From: Tetracladium setigerum
Taxonomy: Eukaryota; Ascomycota; Leotiomycetes; Helotiales
Direction: 5' to 3'
Assembly: GCA_031472005.1 (NCBI GenBank)
Contig: PZJY01000002.1
Span: 62,001 to 126,000, forward strand
Length of the DNA: 64,000 bases
The notes below the pieces were generated by a model that worked only from the letters and a program-made list of their open reading frames with translations, ran no database searches and was not told where the DNA came from. Positions 47,329 to 58,051 of the stretch are shown piece by piece. Within the stretch, counting starts at the first letter, position 1; each line of letters begins with the position of its first letter. Both the position numbers and the translations under genes were made by a program.

Positions 47329-48024
47329 GGTATTGCTTTCGTGCAGCTCCAGGCCACAGTTTGTGTCATCAGAAGACTTTGCATTCCTTACTTTTAATCT
47401 CAGATGAGGCAGGTGGTGAGTCGCTTGTCGCACTTTCCTTGCACTGCTGTAAAGTCCACATTCTGCGAGGTTGTGGCTTCAGCTAAACAAGCAGCATGTG
47501 AGAGGAGAATGGACGTGGTTGAACCGCTCTCGCCGGTTCTCAAGCATTCATAAAATCCAGATGGTCGGGCTGCGGGTGAGATTTTTGTGATGAAGATTTT
47601 GGAGAAGAGCAGAGATACTGTACCTTGATTTTTATCCACGATCTATTCACCTGGCTCTCTGTAAATAATGCCTGACGCGTGGGAGGGGCGTATCACGTGC
47701 CAGGAACACAAGGCTGGAATTGTAGGACACCGAAATTGTGGTCATGGTCATCCCATGCCATCCCGTCCGCCCTCTTGCTAGTGCGCCCTCCATTCCATCA
47801 CCTTCTGTTTCCTTTGGCATGATCCCCTCTACCTTACAACTGTCGATCTAATTCACCTCACCTCACTTCAGCTCATCAGCTCTCTGACCCTTTCCTGCTA
47901 CGATCTTCCCTGCACTGATCAAGTCCATACATCTACAACGACAAAATAGCTGCTTCCTGTCTCCTGGCTCCTGCCTCCCGCCATCCACCTCCTTTCGATC
48001 TCTCGCCGTAGACAGCTTCACACA
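47329..48024. promoter_or_regulatory. Divergent promoter region
   Basis: The interval lies between MLH3 (minus) and the conserved low-complexity gene (plus). The right half is strongly pyrimidine-rich (about 47820-48010), a leader-like feature. Confidence 0.45.
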
Positions 48025-49389
48025 ATGGCCGTAGAAGAATCCACCCAGCAATCAGCACAGGCTCAACAAGGTAAAGCCAACTCATATCTTTCACTGGATT
48101 TGCGGTCGCCCACTAACCACAATGGCAGACAGCGCAGCCCGCCGACGTCGTCCATTCTCGACCTGGATGCGAAAGCTAGCGAGCTTCAAGAACTCCTCTA
48201 CCCATGAGGCAGGCCAATCTGCAAACGGGAAGCGCGGGACTTCTCAGAATAAGTCAACTTCCAAAAAGCAGACTCCCTCGAAAAAGAACAACCCCTACCC
48301 CGAATCTGGTCATGTCAATGGCCGAACACCAGCAAATGATCGAGCCTCTTCCCCTGTGCAGACCGGGACCTCTGTGAGCACGTCGTCTTTCGGTCGACGC
48401 AGACATTCCTCTCGATCCTCCGAAGATGGTCGCCATTCGCCCACCAACGGAAATAAGTCAGCCGCACCTACAGTTTCTACGGGCATTGCCCCCTCAAATG
48501 CGCCATCATCTGCTCAGGGAACAACGGGAACAATGGGGGTTGGAACTGGCAGGGGCGTTGACAGTACATTCTCTTCGCCTGCGCCCTCTGTTCGGTCATT
48601 GACGACAACTCTTACAACCATTCATTCAGCTGCTGCTGCGCCTGGAGTTGGCCAACCCGCCCAGACAAACGCCAACAATACACAACCCATGCACTTTTCC
48701 CACCAGTTCCCGACATCTCCTCCTCCAATGCCCTTCCTGCGCACTTAGCACCCCATGGAAGCGGCGGCCACCCCTCGACCTACAATACCGCAACTGCAAA
48801 CAATCTCCTCACCGACAACGCCTCCATACTCACACTTGCTTCTTCGTCCAAGCGTAGGAGGAGACGATCGATGGATACAGATGCATCAGTTCGTGCCCTT
48901 GCACCATCCTCATTGTTTGGTGGTAGTCGGGAAAGTCTTCCATTGAGCATCTTGAGTGCGAATATTGAGGCCTCGTCTTCAGCTTCGCATCCAGTACGCG
49001 CCGGTGGACCCTTGAATGAAAGGGCCAGCATCTACTCCACGGCAGGAATTGCACCAGTCCTCTCAAGTGATCGCAACAGCTATTATGCAGGAAAACAAAG
49101 TCACGCAGCAGACGGAAGCAGTGTGAAGAGCGGATTTCTTGGTCACGGCAGGAATGATAGCATCAGTGGAAGTATTGGCGGAATTGGTGCATCTGGAAGC
49201 CCGCTGGCTAGTCCAGTTGGCCATACAGCTGGAACGCTTAGCCGAAGCAACTCGAACTGGGCTCCTGAAGATGAAGTAGAAGATGTCGAGACCGAAACCG
49301 AAGGAGATGGTCGGAAGGAAATCAAGGATGGCAAAGACACCAAGGATCACAAAGAAAGTAAGGATGATAAGGAAAATAGCAAAGCTTGA
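48025..49389 (+). CDS. Conserved Ser-rich low-complexity protein, one apparent frameshift
   Basis: Exons 48025-48070 and 48129-49389 give 435 aa after one base is restored. No catalytic domain is visible. The N-terminus has RRRRPFSTWMRKLASFKNSS, followed by long Ser/Thr/Gly/Pro-rich disorder. The central block TDNASILTLASSSKRRRRRS with DASVRALAPSSLFGGSRESLP looks strongly conserved in style, and I believe it recurs in other ascomycetes. The tail is acidic and Lys-rich (DGKDTKDHKESKDDKENS). The first frame ends in PPPMPFLRT at a stop (48746-48748), while the neighbouring frame carries the basic block, so a base is missing near 48717-48727. I do not know its function. Confidence 0.72.
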
Positions 49390-50278
49390 GAAAAGGGAAA
49401 TTCGAAAATACTTGGTCAAGTTCTCAATCTAATATCAGGGTGGTAATACTGTCAAAAGGCTTGGGGAAAAGTCGAGGAGTTTGCATTTGGCGGGCGCTTG
49501 GTTTGACGACTTGAAGACGTCAAAAGATACCCGAATACCTATCTATTAATAATAAATGTTTCCTGTTAGTCTTCCAGAGTGGGGAGATACAAACGTTGTT
49601 TGAAATATAATCAATCACCTCGCTAAAATCCCTTCGATTATATGTACCGCAATGTTCCAGTCAATTTACATTAGAAGTTGTTCAATTTTATCGTTGTCTA
49701 TCACAGGTCTATATCGTTTATTGTAATTTCAAAGTTAATAGAAGGGTACGAAGGAGAATCATCAGAATAGGTGACAGAAGCTTTTGGATTTTGTTGGAGG
49801 CTATATCTTGTTATTTGTAGTCCTCTTTTTCAACAAAGACGAATGGATTGAGCTAGTTCTCTGGTTAAATGTTTAATTGTTATAAGTTTCGAGATATTTC
49901 ATTGTCTTGAATTACAGTATTTTGGATATACCGCTCGAACAGCAATTTCACGGTCAAAAAATCACCAAATTAGGTCCTTTTTTTTTTTTATACATAACGT
50001 ATACTTCATTTTTTGTGTTTTTTTTGGAGGATAATGATTGTTTCCATGACAAAGGAAACGGACCAAATTCCAACTTACCTACGCCAACAAATTCTTCTCT
50101 TGACAAAAGACGTCGACCAGTCTCACTCACTACATAACGTTGCATAGCAGACGAGCGCCCCCACAGCCCACGCCTGGATAGCGATCGTAGGCATCATCAT
50201 CACAGCCATCGGTCTCTTCATGAACGGCATCAACATCGGCTCCATACTGCACACCGAATGTTCGGGCCTGCTCGAGAG
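49390..50278. other. AT-rich intergenic spacer
   Basis: 3' flanks with a T-run near 49979-49989. No gene is seen. Confidence 0.45.
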
Positions 50279-50958
50279 TCACGTACTGGAAACCCAACGC
50301 TCAAACTGATCCGGTCTAGGCTGCCAATGCTCCTCCCACATCTCCTCCATCAAGGATTCGACCAAATTAGGGGCAGAGACGATACCAAAGGCCTCGTCGA
50401 TGGCTCGGAAGATAGCGGTCATGGGATTCATGAACATCGTACCGTGGCCCCGATGGCGTTGTTTCCTGGGCACTTGGTTCGAATACGCTTCCTACAGTAG
50501 GATCGGCAGGTGCAGCTGTGGTAGTGGAGAAATGCATGAAGCATCTCGTGCACTGTCGTTGACATGTAACGAACGCCAGTTGCGTTGGGTTCATCAAGGC
50601 AGATGGAAAGGGAATAGTCGTCCGGATCAAAGTAGCCTGATGATGCCTCTCCTGGTTCGGCGTCGGCATGGCCGTAGATCTTGAACTTGGAGATACCCTT
50701 CTTGCATTGGCCGAAGAAGAATGCCTTGTCAAAGATTCGAACCCAGCGCTTCACGACAGAGAGAAGTTGGCGCTCGGAGTTTATCGGGCCATGTTGTAGC
50801 ATGGACACTGCCCAATTCTGGTCGTCGGTGGAGAGTCGGGATACAAAGCTGGACTTTGCATTAGAAGTCAGGGCGGACTGAACATCCCGGAGGTAGTATC
50901 CCTTCTTGCGAAGGTTGGGGAGATCGGCCTTGAGATCACGGTGGTGGGCGGGAGGCAT
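50279..50958 (-). CDS. SprT-like zinc metallopeptidase, one apparent frameshift
   Basis: A single exon, 226 aa after one base is restored. SprT-like proteins (SPRTN relatives) are zinc proteases, some of which remove DNA-protein crosslinks. The active-site helix is VHEMLHAFL (H137, E138, H141), preceded by GYFDPDDYSLSICLD. After CTCRSYC the frame as written goes to RKRIRTKCPG and a stop at 50428. One frame away EAYSNQVPRKQRHRGHG supplies the expected third zinc histidine and runs on to 50279. A single missing base in the CC at 50491-50492 explains the break. No DNA-binding zinc finger or PIP box is visible, so a repair role is only a family-based guess. Confidence 0.75.
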
Positions 50959-53096
50959 CTTTACTCGGACTGGTCGGTTGGTCGTAGTATTGTGGGTAAT
51001 CAGTTCCAGCTGATCAGTTGAGGATCTTGTCGCTTTGGCTCTGATGGGTCAATCGCTCGGTTGGTTTGTGTGTGAGGATATAGAAAGGAAAGTTTGTTGC
51101 TGGAAGGACGCGAAGAAGGATTTAACTTCAGAATGCTTCGCTGTGAGCATACAACGAGTCTGGTTGGGAAGTCACTCTCCATGTGAATACTACTGAACAA
51201 AGGCACTGTAGCATCATTTGTTGATGCTGGTTTTAGGTATGGTAAAAACAAAAGAGGAGTCTTCGATTGTAAAGACAATCTCTTTGTTATTGGTAAACAA
51301 GCGTCAATGTGTTTGAGAGGCATCTATTGTAGTAGATGGACGACATTGCCTTATTCTCAAGTTCTCAAGTCAGAAATCAGACTTAGAGTATGACACAGGA
51401 TGAATTCCTAAAATACCAATTGCTGCAAAGTTTCCAGCAATTTGAAGAATTATATTTGTGAGGCACCAGGCATGCAAGTTCCTTTCGAAGGATACATTCG
51501 TGGGTTTGGCTTTGCTAGTAAAGTAATAATACACCTGATGCCTGGATGGGGACGTCGACAATTTCATTTTTTTCCCATTCCCTATCTAGCTATTCAATGA
51601 ATATCAGAAAATCAGGATCCATTGTCGATGGATTGGGTGATAGATATACTGCTGTCTATGACCAACTTATATTGCGTGACTTGGAAAGATGAAATTTTCC
51701 ACGAGGTAATTGCTCGAGCTCCTCCATCCACACACTTGATTCACAAACAAGATGTAGTCACTCGGCGTCTTTAATGTTGAACGGAACGACTTCACTAAAT
51801 CTGCGAGAAATTTTAATTAGCCGTGAAACGCTCAGAATGAAATCAATTTGCCTTGAGAACTCAGGGATACTATCTAGTATCTCAGGTATTTCACAGTTGC
51901 TTGGCAACTTGTTGCATATGATCAATTAATATCGGGCTGTCAGTGTGTCACAAACTTGTGATTACATCTAACCCATATTCCTCCTCTTTTGATCTCGGAT
52001 CATATATTCATGGTCATCAACCCAAGAACTGAGATTGCAGTGTGATGGTCAATGTGATGGTCAACAACGACACCAAAACATAGTGCCTGAAATGCAGACG
52101 ATTCTTACCAGAAGCAAGAGGGTACAGGTGCACAACCTAACGTCAATCCCTGCGTCCCGAGACACACTGTGTCACGAGACAGATTAACAGCTTTAGAAAT
52201 ATAAATTTCTTTTTTAGCAAGTCGATGAAGTTGTTACCAATACGGTACTTTCTTCGACCATTTCTCTTTAAGGAGACCACTTAGCCGTAAGAAAAAGATA
52301 GTAGTTGATCATGTTATCGATCGTTTCATTCACGCCACTGATCGCCGTTTCGGCTGTTCCCCTTTACTTAATCACGAGCATTGAAGTCTCTTTTAAATTC
52401 GGAGCACCTAGGGAGAGGTTCTACAATAAAAGAATATAGCTCTAAATTTTGAAAACGCTTAAAAAAGAATTTGATGAAGTCCAGGATTTACTGCGACGTC
52501 GAGTACTTCGAAGTAGACGACCTCCTGCTTCAGTGCTTAGTAATCTATATTAGCCGAGTCATAATTTACTAAATTCACTCCACGTTTTGGTATGTCTGCA
52601 GCGCAGAATGGTCAAGTGAATGTCGTAACTGCAGTCTCTCTTTTCATTCACATTCAGTCTCTCTTTTCATTCACATTCAGTCTCTGATCGAGTTGTTCTG
52701 CCTTCAAAAGCGATGAGTCACGGGTGACCAAGTTTGCACTTTTGCGACTGAAAGCTTCAGTCAACCCCGCGACCCCGCTTCCCCGCGATTTTAGATTTCG
52801 CGCGAGCCCATTTGTACCCCTTGTAGCTTCTCTATGAAGGTCCTCTTGTCAGTATTAGCGCTACCACAGATACTACCTAATCCTGCTGATCGGCTTGGTT
52901 GATGCGATCGATACGGATGAGCGGAAACATGAGATCTTGATGTCATGGGACATTTGGAGGGCAACTGCGGAGTTGAATCAGATAAATATCATCATCTCCC
53001 TCTTTTCCCGGACAACTATTGAACTGCATCTTTTACTTGGATCTCATTTCCTCACCTACAGAATTCTGTCTTATCGTAAATTCTAGAACTTCCAAT
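50959..53096. other. 2.1-kb gene-free interval
   Basis: No convincing gene. It holds a 23-bp tandem repeat (52632-52685) and an exact TACTTCGAAGTA palindrome (52504-52515). Confidence 0.45.
52632..52685. repeat. 23-bp tandem repeat, about 2.3 copies
   Basis: Two identical copies of a 23-bp unit beginning CAGTCTCTCTTTTCATTC (52632-52654, 52655-52677) and a partial third copy ending near 52685. Confidence 0.9.
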
Positions 53097-54297
53097 ATGC
53101 CGAATACAAAGATTGTTCATGTTCCTCATCTAGGTGGAATCGACGCCGCGTATGTACTCATCTCAATTTTTATTCACACGCTAAGCTGAAATTACCTCAA
53201 GATATCAAATGCCCAATGGCTATAACTCTTCGAAGCCTACCTTGGTGCTCGTCAACTCCTTCACTACTAGCTCGGAGCTGTATCGTGGCCAGTATGATGA
53301 TAGAGAGCTTAACGCCAAGATGAACATTATCTCAATTGAGTAAGTAGTAGTGCTCTATATATTTTCCATATTTACTTCCAGAAGGTTTGCTACAAAGTCT
53401 ACTCTAGGATAGAGCTGAGACATCCCCCCCCCCCCCCCCAAAAAAAAAACACAATTCAAGCACAGTTATCACTTTTTACAATTTATAGTCTGAACAAGCG
53501 CTCACATTTTGCAATAGGCTTCTTGGTCATGGTCAGACTCGAACGAAGTCCGAGACATTTACGTATTGGGATACTGCAATCATGAACTTGCAGGTGCTTG
53601 AGGCCTTGGGGATCAAGAAAGCCTTTGTCCTCGGCACTAGCCAAGGCGGGTGGATAACAGTTCGCATGGCCTGCTTGGCCCCAATGTGATTGAAGGCATT
53701 ATCCCCTCGGTACATCATTGGATTACGAGTCCGAGCGTACCAGAAAGCACGGCTGCTGGAATGGTCCTGCAGACCTTGCACCATCCATCAAAAGTTGGAC
53801 CACTAGTCAGGTTGTAGCTGATTTCCAGCCTGATGAAGGTTACAGTAACTTTTTGATTGACATCGGATTCGGCAAAGACTGCGACAAATCTACTAGGGAC
53901 TTCTGGAACCAGACTATCAGAGCCAATTATCAAGGCGATGATGGACGCCGACGGATTCGCATGGCGGCCATCAACCTTGCTGAGCGTGATGGCCTTCATG
54001 GAAGGCTTTCTGATGTCAAGTGCCCTGTGCTCTGGCTTCATGGGACTGCCGATGTTGTATACAGTGTGGCAAACGCACAAGAAGAGATTAAGCTCTTCAC
54101 AAATTCGAAGGATGCGAAGCTTCATGTTGTTCAAGATGGACAGCATTTTCTAAGTTATAGTCACCTAAGGTACGTGCCATCAATTTCCTTTCGTACGGCA
54201 ATTATAAACAGTTACTTATATATTGGCATAGGTGGTTGATGGTGCGCTCATTGAGTTTGTCGGAAGTGGGCTGACAAGACGATCTAAACAAATATAA
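53097..54297 (+). CDS. Alpha/beta-hydrolase, three apparent frameshifts
   Basis: Exons 53097-53149, 53202-53339, 53518-54169 and 54232-54297; with three bases restored the total is 912 nt (303 aa). The fold is shown by LVLVNSFTTSSELYRGQ, the HGQTRT turn, the nucleophile elbow GTSQGGW, the acid in LWLHGTADVVYS and the base in DGQHFLSYSH. The frame drops by one base at the C runs 53679-53682 and 53703-53706 and at CC 54164-54165. Without these, the protein would end just after the nucleophile. Intron 2 contains a C16A10 tract. The substrate is unknown; such enzymes range from esterases to hydrolases of cyclic intermediates. Confidence 0.75.
53424..53449. repeat. C16-A10 homopolymer tract within an intron
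   Basis: Sixteen C followed by ten A, inside the second intron of the alpha/beta-hydrolase gene. Confidence 0.95.
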
Positions 54298-55535
54298 GGG
54301 GTTGAAGTCAGGTGGTGGTGCTATTCGCAGGTCCTGTGGTGCCTCGATTCTTGTCTTTGCAGAGCCTTTAGCACTTTCTTTCTCCTGTAGTATACAATCT
54401 AAGTCAGCCGGGATCTTTACACCCGGTCGAAGAGTATTTGGGAAGCCCGATTTTGTGAACGGCTCTATCACGTACGTGGCGTCTGACCAAGTTTCTAGAA
54501 AATTTTACGCCAGGTCGCGAGCACTGGATCGCCGCCACTCGTCTCCATCTAGAGACAATATGGATAGACCCTAAGTTTGTTTCTGATACTTTTTGGAAAG
54601 AGTGCGTTTTTGAGCTTTTCGAGAATTCCCTTGGAAAACTCGGGATTTCTCGAAACCTTTTGCGAATACGAGCTGTGAAAATGAAATGTCACGTAGATAA
54701 GTCTTTATTAGAGTGACTAGAATATTTTATCTAGGTATCGATATAAAGACCATCCTATCCTCTAAGCAATACCACCTGATTCCAGCGAAGCCATACTCCG
54801 TACCTCAAACCAACGAATTGCTCAGAAAGAAATTATTGAACTGAAAGCATAAACTCATGTGACGCGGTCATCGCGGCCGCATTGCCCGAGTTTTGTTGCA
54901 CGTCGCAAAAAAGGACAGGTTGTTTTTATTTTTATTGCAACAAACGGCCACTTTCGTCGATGCTCAAAATAGCGCCAAGACTTTCTTGGGGATTTTGCTC
55001 ACATGAATGCGAGAAATCCCACCCGCTTCACAAAATGTTTTTGTTGCTCGCATAACCTGTATCTATTAGAGCAAAAAATTGTGGAAGAAATATTGTAGAA
55101 GGTGATTCTGAAACCCCTAAATTACTTGTTGGTGGTGGTTTCTTGGGAAAATGTGGTTGGTTGTCTTACCTCGAGGGAATTTTCACATTCTGGTAGAAAT
55201 CTTGAGAAACTCAAATCACACAGCCATGAAGACGAAATGATGGTACAGTTCGATGCATTCTATTAAGTTTAATAATCAAAAATAGCCTCTGGTCTCTCTT
55301 GATCTTGATAATCTAGGAGCAGATTTTTTTGTGGAGAGAATAATAGCACCGAAGTTGAGACCAGCCAACGATCAGCGAGCCCAGAAATACATGCAAGAGT
55401 TGATGCAACGGGATGCATGCAAACAGAGAAAACCCCCCATGAACCTACAGACGCTTGCCGATACTGAATAATACAATCCAAACCAATCGAAAACTCCCGC
55501 CATATGCAACAAACTACCCAGAACTCACCAAGTTC
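54298..55535. other. 1.2-kb gene-free interval
   Basis: 3' flanks of two convergent genes, with one TACTCCGTA word at 54794-54802. No gene is seen. Confidence 0.45.
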
Positions 55536-57039
55536 TTACAATCTCACACTCTGCGGATTGTGGAACACATCATTCGGATCCACCACCCTCTTAATACTTC
55601 TCAACTTCTCATAATTCCCTCCAAAATACCGCTCCTGAGCATCAGGCAACTGCGGATCCACATAACCCGCATAACTCCCCAGCGTCTTCTCTGGGAACCC
55701 GGCCCTCAAAGTCTCATCCATCCCATTCACGAAATTCCTCGTAGTTGTAGACAGCGGGCCGATGTTGACGGCATAGGTTTGAAGGTAGAATAGTGCATCG
55801 CGATGACCGTAGGATGTCTCTTCCGCGGGGACTTCGTTGATGGCGCCGCCTTCGAGATCGAAGATTGCGAACCAGATGATGGTGCCTCTATTGACCTTGT
55901 CGAGATTTTGGAAGAACGTGTCGATTGTCGCAGCGGGGATGAGGTCGTCTTTGGTGAAAGCGATGTTCTTGGAGTAGAAAGAGGAAGCGATCACACCGCC
56001 TAACGTGAGAGCGATATCTTCGGCCCAGTGACTGACTGCACCAGCGAAGTCATCCAGGACGAGGAGTTTGTTGTTTGAGGTTTCCGGGAAGACGCTGCTG
56101 ATGTTGAGGGCGTCGAATTCTTGCTCGGTGCCGAAATAGGTGCCTGAGATTACCATGCCGACTTCTGAGATGATGACTTGACTGGCGAATTTATGGCTCA
56201 ACCCTGGGTTAGAGATGAGATTCTGCCATTCCTTGAAGCGTGCTGCTAGGCCGGAATATGGACGAGGACTGAATGTGTATGAATACTCCACCACATCTCC
56301 CGGCGCTGGATGAGTTCTGAATTTGAACTCTGTGATCACGCCAAAACTTGCACCAGCTCCTTTTAATGCCCAGAATATCTCTGGGTATTTGGTTGGGCTG
56401 GCGGTGACGATGCTAGAATTTGCCAGGACGACTTGTGCTTCGACGACATGATCCATTGCGCTCCCCCACATTCTGCTCGCGGGTCCCAGGCCACCCATGG
56501 ATGCGTGACCTCCAATTCCAACATCTGGGCATGTTCCGTGAGCCATGGCGCGGTTGCCCGACGAGAGGAGTTTCTTAGTTACGTCGCCGAGGCGCATGCC
56601 TCCTCCGATGCTGGCTTCCCAGGTATCAGTGTCCATAGAGAAGTGTTGGAAATTTTTGAGGTCGATGGTAATTGTGTTTGTATCTCCTCCTCCGAGGGCT
56701 GTAAAAATGTCAGTATTTCCAATCCAATTCAATCTGAAAGAAGGACAAAAGAAATGGGTGGAATGAAACTGTGAAGTAGAAAGGATTTTCTTTACCATAA
56801 TTCGCATAACTATGTCCTCCACTCCTTGCCTGAATCTTGTAATCCGTGCCCGCACATTTTATGATGGCAGCTACCTCCTCGACTTTGCTTGGGTATGTGA
56901 TTGCAACTGGGTGGACAGCAACATCTAGATTATAAGGCCTCGCATCGAGAAGCTTGAAGAGGGGTTCTGAGGGCCATGCGATATCTCCCACAGCGCCAGA
57001 TAGGCATGTTTTGATGGGGCTGGAAGGTTGATTGCCCAT
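55536..57039 (-). CDS. Berberine-bridge/glucooligosaccharide-oxidase-type FAD oxidase
   Basis: Two exons (56796-57039, 55536-56698) give 468 aa. This is a VAO-fold flavoprotein with an FAD_binding_4 domain and a C-terminal BBE motif (ERYFGGNYEKLRSIKRVVDP, then VFHNPQSV). H76 in RSGGHSYANY and C138 in HGTCPDVGIGGH correspond to the two residues that bind FAD covalently in glucooligosaccharide oxidase. Bicovalent FAD is therefore expected. Relatives oxidise oligosaccharides or secondary metabolites with O2. No signal peptide precedes the domain (start MGNQPSSPIKTCLSG), unlike the secreted members, suggesting an intracellular role. The frame is intact. Confidence 0.88.
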
Positions 57040-58051
57040 TGTAATTGATAATTCAATCTGAAAGAAAAATAATTGTTTTAGGGAGAAAAAGAAGATGGGT
57101 AGGTAGGATTTCTAGGATTTCTAGGAACTTCGATCAAGAACAAAATGTAATGTCTAATCAAGTACAAAATGTCAACAATAATCAATAACAAATAAATGTC
57201 ATTCCAAAACGAAACAAGAACACCAGCGAGAGAGAGGAGAGAAGGGAGGAACAAAGGGTATTATTATGACGATTTCCAGGGCCAAGGTCGCAAGGTCGTC
57301 ACCTCCTGATATTTACCCATTCACGACCAATCCACTCTTCACCCATCCTGACCCATCCATTCACAACACTGAACTCACTTCCCAGTTTTCCCAACATACC
57401 AAAGACCCCAGAGCACCAACACACCACGAGGATCGACAGCCAGCCACGTCGCCATCCTACATCACACTCAGGGCTCCCTCACGCGGTAAAAAAGTGACAT
57501 TGCTTGTCAGTGGTCGCTTGTTCACCCATATTGCAGCGGTGTATGCGGCGTTGGCATCAGGGGGACGTCGAGGCGTCGTGAGGCGAATTTAAAGAGTTGG
57601 GCCAGTGGGAGGGAGAAGGACGTTTTCGAGGGCTGTCAGTTTGTGTGGGGAGAGGAGTGGCAGGCCATGCATTGGGGGAGAGATCTTCGCCAAGCGCGAC
57701 TGCGTGATGTGGCGTTGGTACGGGGAGACATTGTGATTTGGCGGTTGGAAAACATGGTAATTTGAAGGGCTGTCGAAAAAATTGACTGATTGGGGAATTG
57801 AATTACTCCGTATCAGCTACATACTAGCAACGACTTGATGTTGCTGAAAGAGGAGAGCTTGTGCGGAGGAGGGACTCGTTGGGTACTGTACATGACCAAT
57901 AGTGACTGGCTGAAGTAAGTGGGCTCAGAGGCACAGCAGGCAAATACGAAGACAGCGAGGACTCCGACTCCTTTGCAGTATTATTCGAGCGAGGGAATTT
58001 GTTCTATCATTATATAATCCATACAATTCTAACTATGTGCAAAGAAGGCGT
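57040..58051. other. 1-kb gene-free interval
   Basis: This is the promoter of the FAD oxidase and the 3' flank of the dehydrogenase. It contains TACTCCGTA at 57804-57812. The frame at 57266-57592 has no domain support. Confidence 0.45.

Noticed and set aside
57266..57592. 108-codon plus-strand frame
   Set aside because: No domain, an unusual composition and no splice partners; it lies in the promoter region of the FAD oxidase.
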